Shown here: positions 1 through 8,419 of the stretch, one piece after another
How the letters are laid out: each line of letters begins with the position of its first letter
Position numbering within the stretch: the stretch's first letter is position 1
Made by a program: the position numbers and the translations under genes
Notes under the pieces: generated by a model
What the model was told of the DNA's origin: nothing
Seen by the model: only the letters and a program-made list of their open reading frames with translations
The model's database searches: none
Assembly: GCF_014648475.1 (NCBI RefSeq)
Contig: NZ_BMRE01000001.1
Coordinates: 372,001 to 436,000 of the forward strand
Direction of reading: 5' to 3'
Length of the DNA: 64,000 bases
Origin: Lentzea flava
GTDB taxonomy: Bacteria > Actinomycetota > Actinomycetes > Mycobacteriales > Pseudonocardiaceae

Positions 1-601
1 TCACCGCGTAGCTCAGCGCCGCCGCGATCCCGGTGACCCGCCGGGTGGAGACGCCGGCCGCCACCGCCGTCAGCACCGTGCCCGACAGCACCGCTTTGGC
101 CGTGCGAGGGGACGTGCCGTGCACCTCACCCCGCGACAGCACGGTCAGCCCCAGGGTGTGCGCGGCCATCAGCCCGGCGGGCAGCACGGCCCGCCCACCC
201 AGCAGGACGTCGAGCGCCCGGCACGCGGCCATCGCGAACGGTCCGGCGGGCGTGGCCTTCAGCACGGTGTCGTAGGCCCACACCGCCGCGGCGAGCGGCA
301 GTGCGTTGCGACCGGCCGCCGCGGCGAGGCCGACGCCGAGGGCGGTGAGCCCGGCCGCGGTGGCCAGGGCCGCGTCCGGGCTGATCCGGCCGGACGGGAT
401 CGGCCGTTCCGGCCGTTCGACCGCGTCCAGGTCGCGGTCGGCCCAGTCGTTGAGCGCCATTCCCGCCCAGTACAGCGACACGGACGCCAGCGGAAGCAAC
501 AAACCCTTGCCCCGCAACGGTTTCCCCGCGCCGACCAGCGTGTCCCCCAGCACCGTGAGCGCCGCGGGTGCCCGAACGAGGTCCACGTACGCCTTCATCA
601 T
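1..601 (-). CDS. UbiA-family prenyltransferase (EboC-like), partial at left window edge
   Basis: Reading the minus strand from the ATG at 601 gives at least 200 residues open to the first base, so the 3' end lies outside the window. Residues 51-59 read NDWADRDLD, the NDxxDxxxD magnesium/diphosphate motif of the UbiA membrane prenyltransferase superfamily, and hydrophobic membrane segments surround it. The family moves an isoprenyl chain from its diphosphate to an acceptor in the membrane. Two adjacent ATGs (601 and 598) are possible starts. It starts 6 bases after the stop of the sugar-binding lipoprotein gene, so it is the next gene of that operon. A polyprenyl diphosphate synthase at 6702-7679 could supply its donor. 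The acceptor is unknown; an Ebo-type role is inference. Confidence 0.85.
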   Translation of the reverse strand, partial: MMKAYVDLVRAPAALTVLGDTLVGAGKPLRGKGLLLPLASVSLYWAGMALNDWADRDLDAVERPERPIPSGRISPDAALATAAGLTALGVGLAAAAGRNALPLAAAVWAYDTVLKATPAGPFAMAACRALDVLLGGRAVLPAGLMAAHTLGLTVLSRGEVHGTSPRTAKAVLSGTVLTAVAAGVSTRRVTGIAAALSYAV

Positions 602-607
602 CCCGGG

Positions 608-1798
608 CTACTTCCAGGACGCCGGGTAACCGGGCATGCCCTCGCAACCGCACATGGCGTAGTGCAGCGGTGGCATGTCCTGCTTGATGAAGTCCTTCAG
701 GGTGTCCTGGGTGACCTTCGGCTGCGGCAGCACCCATTCGCGCGGCACCTGCTTGCCGCCGAGGACGCGCAGGGCGGCGATGATCGGGGTGCGCCACTGG
801 TAGGTCGGATAGGTCGGGGCGACCGCGGTCATCTTCTCGTCGGCCCACATCCGCAGGAAGTCCTGCTGGTCCTCCCCCACGAACGGCGGAATCGCCGCGC
901 CCGCGTCCTGGAACGCCTCCACGGCCGCGACCGCGGTGGCGCCCGCGTCCATCCAGACGCCGTCGATCTTGCCTTCGCGCTGGATGTACTCGTTGACGAT
1001 GCTCTTGGTCTTGGCCGCGTCCCCGTTGGTGAACTCGACGCCGACGACCTTCACCTGGCTGCCGGAGAAGATCTGGTCGGCGGCCGCCCAGCGCTGTTCC
1101 AGGACGTCCACTCCCGGCAGGATGCGCAGCGCGAGGACCTTGCCGCCCGGCTTCACCTTGTCCTTGAGGAACTCCGCGCCGTCCGCGCCGAACGCGAACC
1201 CGCCGATCGGGTGGATGAACGTCACCGGGCAGCTGGTCTTGACGCCGCGGTCGAAGACGATCACGGGCACGCCCGTCGCGCAGGCGGCCTCGACGGCCGG
1301 GGTGAGCGTGGCGGTCGTGTTCGGTGAGACGATCAGCACGCTGCAGCCCTGGGAGGCGAGCGACTGGATGTCGCTGATCTGCTTGTCGTCCTTGGCCTCC
1401 GCGTCCAGCACGGTGAACTTGGTGATCTCCGGGTGCAGCTTCACCTCCTCCTTCATGGTCTTGAACCCGACCTGCCGCCACGGGTTGTCCACCGAGGCGT
1501 TGGAGAAGCAGAGGTGGTAGCCGCCGCCAGCGGGCTTGGCGTACTTGGCCGTGTCGACCAGTTGCGGTTCGAGCGCCTGCTCCCAGGGCTTCGCGGCACC
1601 GTCCTGCGAGTCCAGCCCGACCGCCTTCGCGGTGCGGAACCGCAGCTGGCGCTCGAACTCGGTCTGGTCGAAGAACTCCGACTTCGCCTTCGCGGACTCC
1701 GACGTGCCGCCGGGGGCCTGGGCGGCGGGAAGGTCGCTGGAACAGCCGGCCAGTGTGAGAGCGCCCGCCAAGGCCGCGGCGGACCATTTCCTGTTCAT
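608..1798 (-). CDS. Sugar ABC transporter substrate-binding lipoprotein
   Basis: This 396-residue protein has a lipoprotein signal peptide with lipobox LAGC at about residues 16-19. The rest is a type I periplasmic sugar-binding fold (Peripla_BP_4, ribose-binding-like): the stretch VLIVSPNTT around residue 155 and IDGVWMDAG near residue 280 are typical of the two lobes. It should be tethered outside the membrane and deliver a sugar or sugar-like ligand to the two permeases encoded upstream (1840-2823 and 2820-3830). The gap to the permease gene is 41 bases, so it belongs to the same operon. The N-terminal spacer is long, and the C-terminus carries an unusual Cys-Gly-Cys. The ligand cannot be read from the sequence. 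Confidence 0.9.
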   Translation of the reverse strand: MNRKWSAAALAGALTLAGCSSDLPAAQAPGGTSESAKAKSEFFDQTEFERQLRFRTAKAVGLDSQDGAAKPWEQALEPQLVDTAKYAKPAGGGYHLCFSNASVDNPWRQVGFKTMKEEVKLHPEITKFTVLDAEAKDDKQISDIQSLASQGCSVLIVSPNTTATLTPAVEAACATGVPVIVFDRGVKTSCPVTFIHPIGGFAFGADGAEFLKDKVKPGGKVLALRILPGVDVLEQRWAAADQIFSGSQVKVVGVEFTNGDAAKTKSIVNEYIQREGKIDGVWMDAGATAVAAVEAFQDAGAAIPPFVGEDQQDFLRMWADEKMTAVAPTYPTYQWRTPIIAALRVLGGKQVPREWVLPQPKVTQDTLKDFIKQDMPPLHYAMCGCEGMPGYPASWK

Positions 1799-1839
1799 GA
1801 GCTGCTCCTCGGCTTCGTCGACGGGGTACAGGCGGGTTT

Positions 1840-2823
1840 TCAGGCGGTGTCGGGAACGGGCCGGCGCAGCATCTGCCGGAGACCGGCTCCGTGAGCGGCG
1901 TAGGCCACGGCCGCGATGATGATCACGCCCTGCACGGCGGACTCCAGTGCGCCGGAGACACCGAGCAGGTTCAACAGGGAGAAGAGCGCTTCGAGCGACA
2001 ACGCGCCCGCGGCCGCCGCGACCACCGAACCGCGGCCACCGCCGAGCAGAGCGCCGCCGAGCACCACCGCGGTGATGGCACGGAACTCCAGGCCCTCACC
2101 GACCTGCGCCGACACCCCCGCGAACCCGGCGAGCAGGATCGCGGCGACCGACGCGAGCAGCGCCGACAGCACGAACGCGAGCAGGCGCAGCCGATCCACC
2201 CGGCCGCCCGCGAGCCGGACCACGTTCTCGTTGTCCCCCACCGCGAGCAGCAGGCGTCCGGTTCCGCTGCGCATGAACCACACCGCCGCGACGACCACGA
2301 CCAGCAGCACGATCACCGACCACGGCACCTGGCCGAGGACCGGAAGGTCGGCACTGCCCCGGCCGAGGACGCGGAACGACGGGGACAGCGCACCGCGCGG
2401 TGCTCCGCCCGACCACAGGAAAACCGCGCCGTCGAGCACCAGCAGCATCCCCAGCGTCACGATGAACGACGGCACCAGCAGTTTCGTCGTGATCAGCCCG
2501 TTGACCAGGCCGACGAGGACTCCGCAGCCCAGCAGCAGCGCGATCACCCACCCGGTGTTCGCGTCGTCACCGTCGACCAGCCGGGCGGCGACGACCACCT
2601 CGGCCGTGACCAGCGAGCCGACCGAGAGGTCGAAACCACCGGACACGATCACGAAGTACTGCCCGACGGCCAGCACCACGAGCGGTGCCGCACGTTTGAG
2701 CAGCGCGAGGTAGCCCGCGGGCTCGGCGTACGCGGGACCGGCGAACGCCAGTGCCACCAACAGGATCAGCAGCACGACCAGCACGGGGCCGGTGCCGTCC
2801 GCCAGACGCAGCCGCGCTCTCAT
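1840..2823 (-). CDS. CUT2-type sugar ABC transporter permease
   Basis: The ATG at 2823 gives 327 residues, the usual length for RbsC/XylH-like permeases. The sequence is a chain of hydrophobic segments and contains the family signatures GGFDLSVGS (about residues 60-68) and AVVLGGALLGGGRGS (about 250-264). Its start overlaps the stop of the upstream permease gene in the form ATGA, so the two are translationally coupled. The frame is open further upstream inside the neighbouring gene, but that extension is not permease-like and is not used here. It forms the transmembrane channel with the second permease. Confidence 0.92.
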   Translation of the reverse strand: MRARLRLADGTGPVLVVLLILLVALAFAGPAYAEPAGYLALLKRAAPLVVLAVGQYFVIVSGGFDLSVGSLVTAEVVVAARLVDGDDANTGWVIALLLGCGVLVGLVNGLITTKLLVPSFIVTLGMLLVLDGAVFLWSGGAPRGALSPSFRVLGRGSADLPVLGQVPWSVIVLLVVVVAAVWFMRSGTGRLLLAVGDNENVVRLAGGRVDRLRLLAFVLSALLASVAAILLAGFAGVSAQVGEGLEFRAITAVVLGGALLGGGRGSVVAAAAGALSLEALFSLLNLLGVSGALESAVQGVIIIAAVAYAAHGAGLRQMLRRPVPDTA

Positions 2824-3830
2824 GCCGATCTCCCGGCGGTCCTGCGGCGGGCGTACAGCGCCACCGCCACGATGAGCACGACGCCGCGCACGACGTCCTT
2901 GAAGAAGGAGTCCAGCCCGAGGTCGTCGAAGATCGTGTCCAATGTGGACAGGATCAGCACGCCACCGATCGTGCCGGCCACACCGCCGCGACCACCCGCC
3001 AGCGCCGTGCCGCCGAGCACGACGGCGGCGATCGACTCCAGGTCGTATCCGGCGTCGGTGCCGACGTACGGGGCGCCCGACCCCAGCCGCCCGGCCAGGA
3101 ACACCCCGGCGAGCCCGGCCATGACCGCGCACAGCACGTGCGCGGTGACGATCGTCCGCCCGGTGCGCACGCCGGAAAGCCTTGCCACGTCGACATCCCC
3201 ACCCACCGCGTACATGTGGTAGCCGGTGCGGGTGCGCCGCAGGTACCACCACGCCGCCGCCGCGAGCAGCAACATCAGCAGCGCCGCCACCGGAACCGGC
3301 CCGATCCGGTCGTAGCCGATGTGCTGGAACGCGCGCGGCACGCTGCCCGCCGGGCCGGTGTAGTTGTGCTCCAGGTAGCCGCGCAGCACCAGCGCGACGC
3401 CCAGGGTGGCGATGAACGCGTTGGCCTTCAGCACGGTGATCACCAGTCCGTTGACCAGCCCGACCACCGCCGCGACCACCAGCGCCGCCAGCACACCGGG
3501 CACGATCATCGCCGTACTGCCCGCCATCGTCTCGGCGGCCACCAGTGAGCACAGGCCGATCAGGTAGGCCACCGACAGGTCGAGGGAACCGGTGACGATC
3601 ACCAGGGTCTGCCCGATCGCGACCAGTCCGAGCACCGTGCCGCGCGTGAGGATGTTGAGAATGCCGCCGTGATCGAGGAGCACGCCTCCGTGGACGCCCA
3701 CCAGCACGCTGCCGACCACCAGCAGCACCGCCAGCGCGAGGTACACGACCAGAACCGGGGTGATCACGAACGTCCTCGTCCGCGGCGGCGCCTCGCTGCG
3801 CCGGCGGATCTGTTCGCGCACGGCGCTCAC
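2820..3830 (-). CDS. CUT2-type sugar ABC transporter permease
   Basis: This 336-residue multi-spanning permease starts at the GTG at 3830, which overlaps the ATPase stop as GTGA. Signatures are TGSLDLSVAYLIGL after the third hydrophobic segment and AAVVLGGTALAGGRGG near residue 270, both characteristic of ribose/xylose-type importers. The two permeases are diverged paralogs, suggesting a heterodimeric channel. The gene sits between the ATPase and the second permease in a single compact operon. The frame remains open upstream through the ATPase gene, but that part is not membrane-like. Confidence 0.92.
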   Translation of the reverse strand: MSAVREQIRRRSEAPPRTRTFVITPVLVVYLALAVLLVVGSVLVGVHGGVLLDHGGILNILTRGTVLGLVAIGQTLVIVTGSLDLSVAYLIGLCSLVAAETMAGSTAMIVPGVLAALVVAAVVGLVNGLVITVLKANAFIATLGVALVLRGYLEHNYTGPAGSVPRAFQHIGYDRIGPVPVAALLMLLLAAAAWWYLRRTRTGYHMYAVGGDVDVARLSGVRTGRTIVTAHVLCAVMAGLAGVFLAGRLGSGAPYVGTDAGYDLESIAAVVLGGTALAGGRGGVAGTIGGVLILSTLDTIFDDLGLDSFFKDVVRGVVLIVAVALYARRRTAGRSA

Positions 3831-5338
3831 GCCGCTGCCCCGTGCCCGGTGGCCAGTGCCATCACGGTTTCCTCGTCGGCACCGGCCGGAAGTTCGCCCG
3901 CCAGCGCGCCTTCGTGCATGACGAGAATCCGGTCGCTCATGCCGATCAGCTCCGGCAGCTCCGAGGAGATCATGAGGATCGCCATGCCGTCGTCCGCCAG
4001 CCCGCGCAACAACCGGTACAGGGCCTGCTTCGCGCCGACGTCGACACCACGGGTCGGTTCGTCCACGATCAGCACGCGCGGCCGGACGGCGAGCCACTTG
4101 CCCAGCACGACTTTCTGCTGGTTGCCACCGGAGAGGTAGCGCACCTCCTGATGCGGGCCGCGCGCGACGACACCGACCTCGCCGAGCAGTCGCGTCAGAT
4201 CGGCGGCCTGACGAGCCACCGCGCCCCGGCACGCCGCACGGCGGACCAGCAGGGCGTTGTCCCGCACCGACTGCCGCAGCGCCAGTCCTTCGCCCTTGCG
4301 GTCCTCGGTGACGTACCCGATGCCCTTGCGGACGGCCGTGCGCGGACCGGTGACGCGGGTGGGCACGCCGTCGAGTTCCACGGTGCCGGTCGTGAACGGC
4401 TCGACGCCCCAGATCGCCCGCGCGATCGCGGAACGACCGGAGCCCTGCAACCCGGCGAGGCCCACGATCTCCCCGGCCCGCACGTCGAACGTCAGGTTCC
4501 GCACCCGCTCGTTCCCCGCTCCCCGCAACGCGATCCGCACCGCACCGGGGACGCCGGTGCGTTCGGGATACAGCGTTTCCAGCGGACGGCCGACCATGTG
4601 CCGCACGACCTGATCGGTGTCCAGATCGGCGGTCGGCGCACAGGTGACGAACGCACCGTCCTTCAGCACCGTGATCCGTGAGCTGAGGTCGAACACCTCA
4701 CGCATCCGGTGCGACACGTAGAGAATCGCGATCCCGCGATCCCGAAGCCTGCGCACCAGGCCGTACAGCAGCTCGACCTCGTTGTCCGCCAACGCCGCTG
4801 TCGGCTCGTCCATCGCGAGGACCCTGGCGTCCGCCGACAGCGCCTTGACGATCTCCACGACCTGCTTGCGTGCCACGGAAAGCCGGGCCACCTCGGTGCC
4901 GGGCTCGATGCCGTCCTCGCCCAGCCAGTCGAGCAGCCGCCGGGTGTCCGCCTCCAGCGCGCGCCGGTCCACCTGACCGCGCCGCACCGGTTCCCGGCCC
5001 AGGAAGACGTTCTCGGCCACCGTGCGGTGCTCCAGCAGCGTGAACTCCTGGTGGATGATCGCGATGCCCGCCGCCTGCGCGTCGCGCGGCGAGGCGAACG
5101 TGACCTCCTCGTCCCGCACCACGATCCGGCCGGAGTCCGGCCGGTGGACCCCGGCCAGCACCTTCAGCAGCGTCGACTTGCCCGCGCCGTTCTCCCCCAC
5201 CAGCGCGTGCACCTCACCCGCGTGCAGCGACAGATCGACGCCGCGCAGCACCGGTACGCCGAAGAAGCTCTTCTCGATGCCCTCCAGGCGCACAACCGGG
5301 TCGTCTTCCACCCCCGGTGTTCCGTGGGTCACAGCCAT
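3827..5338 (-). CDS. CUT2-type sugar ABC transporter ATP-binding protein
   Basis: This 503-residue protein has two ABC modules, as in RbsA/XylG/MglA. The first has Walker A GENGAGKST and a family-typical variant signature, LSVARKQ. The second has the degenerate P-loop GLQGSGRSA and an intact signature, LSGGNQQK, with Walker B VLIVDEPTRGVD. This asymmetry is normal for the family. It energises uptake through the two permeases encoded downstream. The start ATG at 5338 lies only 6 bases after a good -10 box, so the mRNA may be leaderless. The operon is divergent from the ROK regulator gene. Confidence 0.95.
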   Translation of the reverse strand: MAVTHGTPGVEDDPVVRLEGIEKSFFGVPVLRGVDLSLHAGEVHALVGENGAGKSTLLKVLAGVHRPDSGRIVVRDEEVTFASPRDAQAAGIAIIHQEFTLLEHRTVAENVFLGREPVRRGQVDRRALEADTRRLLDWLGEDGIEPGTEVARLSVARKQVVEIVKALSADARVLAMDEPTAALADNEVELLYGLVRRLRDRGIAILYVSHRMREVFDLSSRITVLKDGAFVTCAPTADLDTDQVVRHMVGRPLETLYPERTGVPGAVRIALRGAGNERVRNLTFDVRAGEIVGLAGLQGSGRSAIARAIWGVEPFTTGTVELDGVPTRVTGPRTAVRKGIGYVTEDRKGEGLALRQSVRDNALLVRRAACRGAVARQAADLTRLLGEVGVVARGPHQEVRYLSGGNQQKVVLGKWLAVRPRVLIVDEPTRGVDVGAKQALYRLLRGLADDGMAILMISSELPELIGMSDRILVMHEGALAGELPAGADEETVMALATGHGAAA

Positions 5339-5344
5339 GAGGCG

Positions 5345-5373
5345 AACGTAGGGTGACTATTGGCGACTGTCAA
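5345..5373 (-). promoter_or_regulatory. Promoter of the first sugar-importer operon
   Basis: On the minus strand a -35 box TTGACA (5373-5368) and a -10 box TACGTT (5350-5345) are separated by exactly 17 bases. The predicted start of transcription falls at or next to the ATG at 5338, which suggests leaderless translation. The operator-like palindrome at 5381-5398 begins 7 bases upstream of the -35 box. Confidence 0.6.
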
Positions 5374-5380
5374 TCAAAAG

Positions 5381-5398
5381 TTGGCGCTTCTCTGCCAA
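5381..5398. promoter_or_regulatory. Predicted ROK operator, TGGC-N8-GCCA type
   Basis: TTGGC-GCTTCTCT-GCCAA is a 5+8+5 inverted repeat in the region between the divergent ABC operon and ROK gene. The same architecture recurs at 12866-12883, 30322-30339 and 34559-34576. The position between a regulator and its likely target supports autoregulated control by the ROK protein. Another TTGGC lies at 5360-5364, so the site may be composite. Binding itself is inference. Confidence 0.6.
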
Positions 5399-5459
5399 AG
5401 TGCACATGTCTTACGGATGAACATCACCATTACTCGGTGTTCCCTGGTTCACTGGGCCC

Positions 5460-6635
5460 GTGCCGGACGTACCTTGGGCTCCTGCGGCTTCTCCCGGGCA
5501 GCTGCTGCGGCTGCTGCTCGACGGAGTGCCGCGCACACGTGCCGAACTGGCGAGCCAGACAGGCCTGACCCGTGCCGCGGTCCGAACCAGGCTGGACGCA
5601 CTGCAGGACGCGGGGTTCCTCACCGACCGCGGCATCAGGGTGTCGACCGGCGGCAGACCCGCCGGGCGGCTGGCGTTCAACGCGGGCGCCCGTTCCGTCC
5701 TCGCCGCCGATGTCGGCGCGACACACGCGACCGTCGCCGTCACGGACCTCGCCGGCGGCCCGTTGGCCATCCGGCGGCTCGACCTGGACATCGCCGACGG
5801 GCCGGAACCGGTACTGGCCTGCCTGGCCCAGACCTGGCGGGAACTGGTCAAGGACGCCGGCGTGTCGTCGGTGTCGCTGGCCGGTGTCGGCATCGGCCTG
5901 CCCGGCCCGGTCGAACACTCGTCGGGCAGGCCCAACCACCCGCCGATCATGCCCGCCTGGGACGGCTTCGACGTGCCGGCGCACGTCCGCGCCGAGTTCG
6001 ACGTGCCGGTGCTGGTGGACAACGAGGTCAACCTGATGGCGCTGGGCGAGCACGCGCACTCGTTCCCCGGCACCGACCACATGATCGTCGTGAAGGTGGC
6101 GACCGGGATCGGCTCGGGTTTCATCAGCAACGGCGTCCTGCACCGCGGCGCGGTCGGCGCGGCGGGCGACCTCGGCCACATCCGGGCACCGGGCAGCGAC
6201 GACGCCCCCTGCAGCTGCGGCAACACCGGATGCCTTGAGGCCGTCGCGAGCGGCTCCGCGATCGCGGCCCGGCTGCGCGCCAAGGGGGTGGAGGCCCACA
6301 CGAGCGCCGACGTCGTCGCCCTGATCCGCGCGGGCAACGTCGAGGCCGGTCAGGCGATCCGGCAGGCGGGCCGCACCATCGGCGAGGTGCTCGCCGCCTG
6401 CGTCAGCATGGTCAACCCCTCACTGATCGTCGTCGGCGGCGACCTCGCCGCCGCGGGTGAGATGCTGCTGGCCGGGGTGCGGGAGGCGGTCTACCGCCGT
6501 TCGCTGCCGCTCGCCACGGAGAACCTGCGCATCGTGCCGTCCCGTGCGGGCGAGGTGGCTGGTGTGCTCGGGGCGGCGGCCATGGTGGTCCACCACGTCC
6601 TGTCGCCCAGCATCGTGGACCAGCAGCTGGGCTAG
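5460..6635 (+). CDS. ROK-family transcriptional regulator (sugar-responsive)
   Basis: From a GTG at 5460 this encodes 391 residues. Residues about 10-60 form a winged helix-turn-helix (PRTRAELASQTGLTRAAVR), followed by a ROK sugar-binding domain. The zinc-site motif CSCGNTGCLE lies near residue 255, and GIGLPGPVEHSSG and DNEVNLMALGEH are typical ROK ligand-domain segments. NagC/XylR-type relatives bind DNA and release it on binding a sugar. It is divergent from the importer operon with a TGGC-N8-GCCA palindrome between them, so it probably controls that operon and itself. It is a clear paralog of the regulator at 12891-14105. Confidence 0.92.
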   Translation: MPDVPWAPAASPGQLLRLLLDGVPRTRAELASQTGLTRAAVRTRLDALQDAGFLTDRGIRVSTGGRPAGRLAFNAGARSVLAADVGATHATVAVTDLAGGPLAIRRLDLDIADGPEPVLACLAQTWRELVKDAGVSSVSLAGVGIGLPGPVEHSSGRPNHPPIMPAWDGFDVPAHVRAEFDVPVLVDNEVNLMALGEHAHSFPGTDHMIVVKVATGIGSGFISNGVLHRGAVGAAGDLGHIRAPGSDDAPCSCGNTGCLEAVASGSAIAARLRAKGVEAHTSADVVALIRAGNVEAGQAIRQAGRTIGEVLAACVSMVNPSLIVVGGDLAAAGEMLLAGVREAVYRRSLPLATENLRIVPSRAGEVAGVLGAAAMVVHHVLSPSIVDQQLG

Positions 6636-6645
6636 CTCCCAGCTC

Positions 6646-6698
6646 GGGATGAAGGGCTCCTTCATCCACCTGAGGTCGATGAAGGAGCCCTTCATCCC
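6646..6698. terminator. Bidirectional terminator hairpin with 21-base arms
   Basis: Two perfectly complementary 21-base arms (6646-6666 and 6678-6698) surround an 11-base loop between convergent genes. Each arm is itself nearly palindromic (GATGAAG-GGCTC-CTTCATC), so either arm can fold alone. Placement between the stops at 6635 and 6702 suits termination in both directions. Confidence 0.75.
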
Positions 6699-6701
6699 GG
6701 T

Positions 6702-7679
6702 TCAGCGGTCCCTGCTCGTGACCAGGCGGGCCAGGCCGCGCAGGTCCAGGGCGGCGGCCGGATGTGGGTCCGCTCGGTCCAGGCAGGCGAACGCCAGGCG
6801 CACGCGGCGGTCCGCCTCGGCCTCCGCCCACGACCGGCCGCCCGCTTCCGCGACGAGCTCGGCGATCTCGTCCGCACCGCCGCCGTCGAGGTAGATCCGT
6901 GCGAGCTTGCGCCCCGCCGGCGTGTCCGAGGCGAGTGCGGCCACGACCGGCAGGGTTCTCCGGCGGGCCCGGATGTCGGAGTGGGCCGGTTTGCCGGTCC
7001 TCGCCGGGTCGCCCCAGATGCCGAGGACGTCGTCGACGAGCTGGAAAGCGATGCCGAGGTGCACCCCGAACCACCGGCAGTGATCAGCGGCTGCGGGGTC
7101 GGCTCCGGCCGCGAGCGCGCCGAGGCGGCAGGCCGCCCCCAGCAGGGCACCGGTCTTGCGCGCCGCGGTGGTGAGGCACTGCTCGACGTCCACCGGAGTC
7201 TCGGCCGCGACGTCGGCGGACTGGCCTTCGCACAGGTCGACCAGCACGTCGGCGAGCACCCCGGTCAACGACGGCGGAACCCGTCGCATCGCGAGTCCCA
7301 CCAAGGCATCTCCCGCGAGGATCGCCGCCGTGGTCCCGAACACCGCCCAGGCCGAGGGCCGGTGCCGCCGCGTTTCGTCGCCGTCCATGACGTCGTCGTG
7401 CAGGAGCGTGAAGTCGTGGATCAGCTCCACCGCCGTCGCGGCCGCGAGCACGTCCGGCGACGGTGGCCCGTCGGCGAACGCGCGGGCGCAGGCCAGGGTG
7501 AGCGCGGGCCGCAGTGCCTTGCCGCCCGGCGGCGACGGTCTGCCTTCCGCGTCCCACCAGCCGATGTGGTAGCCGGCGACGCGACGCAGCGCAGGGCCGA
7601 GCTCGTCGACGCTGGCGCGGTGCACGGGCTCGATCAGCGTGCGCGCGCCGACCAGGAGGCGGGCGACGTGATCAGCCAT
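6702..7679 (-). CDS. Polyprenyl diphosphate synthase (trans-isoprenyl diphosphate synthase)
   Basis: This 325-residue protein carries the first aspartate-rich motif DDVMD at residues 95-99 (LLHDDVMDGDETRRHRP) and a second, QLVDDVLGIWGD, near residue 217, with GKALRPAL at 53-60. These are the IPP-condensing sites of the E-polyprenyl synthase family, which builds C15-C20 or longer diphosphates from IPP and allylic primers in the cytosol. The residue -5 to the first motif is Phe (DFTLL), but chain length cannot be fixed safely by eye. It overlaps the upstream membrane-protein gene by 8 bases. The most obvious partner is the UbiA-type prenyltransferase at the window's left edge. Confidence 0.92.
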   Translation of the reverse strand: MADHVARLLVGARTLIEPVHRASVDELGPALRRVAGYHIGWWDAEGRPSPPGGKALRPALTLACARAFADGPPSPDVLAAATAVELIHDFTLLHDDVMDGDETRRHRPSAWAVFGTTAAILAGDALVGLAMRRVPPSLTGVLADVLVDLCEGQSADVAAETPVDVEQCLTTAARKTGALLGAACRLGALAAGADPAAADHCRWFGVHLGIAFQLVDDVLGIWGDPARTGKPAHSDIRARRRTLPVVAALASDTPAGRKLARIYLDGGGADEIAELVAEAGGRSWAEAEADRRVRLAFACLDRADPHPAAALDLRGLARLVTSRDR

Positions 7680-8349
7680 TGCCGTCGGGTGCGATCACGC
7701 CGGGGACGCCACCGGTGGAGAGCTGAACGTGCACGTGTCCCCTGTCGGCCTCGATGTTGATCACGTCGAGCTGGACCGCGGCCACCGACCACGTACGCAG
7801 GGCCAGCGTGCGCTGCTCACCCGCGAGCGCCACCAGGTTGCTCCTGACCGGCTCTGCCACGCTCAGCGCCGTCTCGAAGCCCTTGACCGCGGCGGCGAGC
7901 TGTTGCACGGCCGTGCGCAGGCCGGAACGGGCGACGTTGATGCCGTTGCCCGCGGAAGGCGACTGCTCGTACGACTTTTCCGCCGCGGCGACGACGTCCC
8001 GCCACCCGGTCACCGCGTCGGACGTGAGCGGCGACTTCGGTGCCGACCCGTCGACGGGAGCCGCCTGCGCCATCGCCGCGAGCACCGGGGCCAGGCGGTC
8101 CCTGGTGTCCTTGGCCTGGTCGGTCAGCGGTCCGAGCTGCGCGGCGTCGCGGGCGGCGTCCTCGCGTTCCAGTTCCGCGATCCGCCGCTGGGTCGCGTCC
8201 GGCCCGTTCCCCGAGGTGATCAGGAAGGCGACCGCCAGCCCCAGCAGGAAAGCGGTGAGGAAACCGGCCCACACCCGCCCTTTCGCCTTGGGCGGCGGAG
8301 TGGTCCAGGCGGCGGCCTTGGTCGCGCGTGACCGGACGGTCCTGCTCAT
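7672..8349 (-). CDS. Single-pass membrane protein of unknown function
   Basis: This 225-residue protein has a basic, Pro/Lys-rich N-terminus, one transmembrane segment at about residues 28-46 (AGFLTAFLLGLAVAFLIT) and then a mostly helical extracytoplasmic part, probably coiled coil in its first half (RRIAELEREDAARDAAQ). I do not recognise a family. A strong ribosome site, GGAGGA, precedes the ATG by 4 bases. Its 3' end overlaps the polyprenyl synthase gene, so they are co-translated, but nothing in the sequence indicates an enzyme. Confidence 0.75.
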   Translation of the reverse strand: MSRTVRSRATKAAAWTTPPPKAKGRVWAGFLTAFLLGLAVAFLITSGNGPDATQRRIAELEREDAARDAAQLGPLTDQAKDTRDRLAPVLAAMAQAAPVDGSAPKSPLTSDAVTGWRDVVAAAEKSYEQSPSAGNGINVARSGLRTAVQQLAAAVKGFETALSVAEPVRSNLVALAGEQRTLALRTWSVAAVQLDVINIEADRGHVHVQLSTGGVPGVIAPDGNG

Positions 8350-8379
8350 CGTTCCTCCTCGACCACGATTCCGGGAAAA

Positions 8380-8411
8380 CCGGTCAGCGGCCCCGCAAGG
8401 CCGCTGACCGG
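8380..8411 (-). terminator. Rho-independent terminator after the ThuA-dehydrogenase fusion gene
   Basis: CCGGTCAGCGGCC and its complement (8380-8392 and 8399-8411) enclose a 6-base loop. On the minus strand the hairpin is followed directly by TTTT, so it terminates transcription coming from 11914-8420. Confidence 0.8.
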
Positions 8412-8419
8412 CTCCTCGG

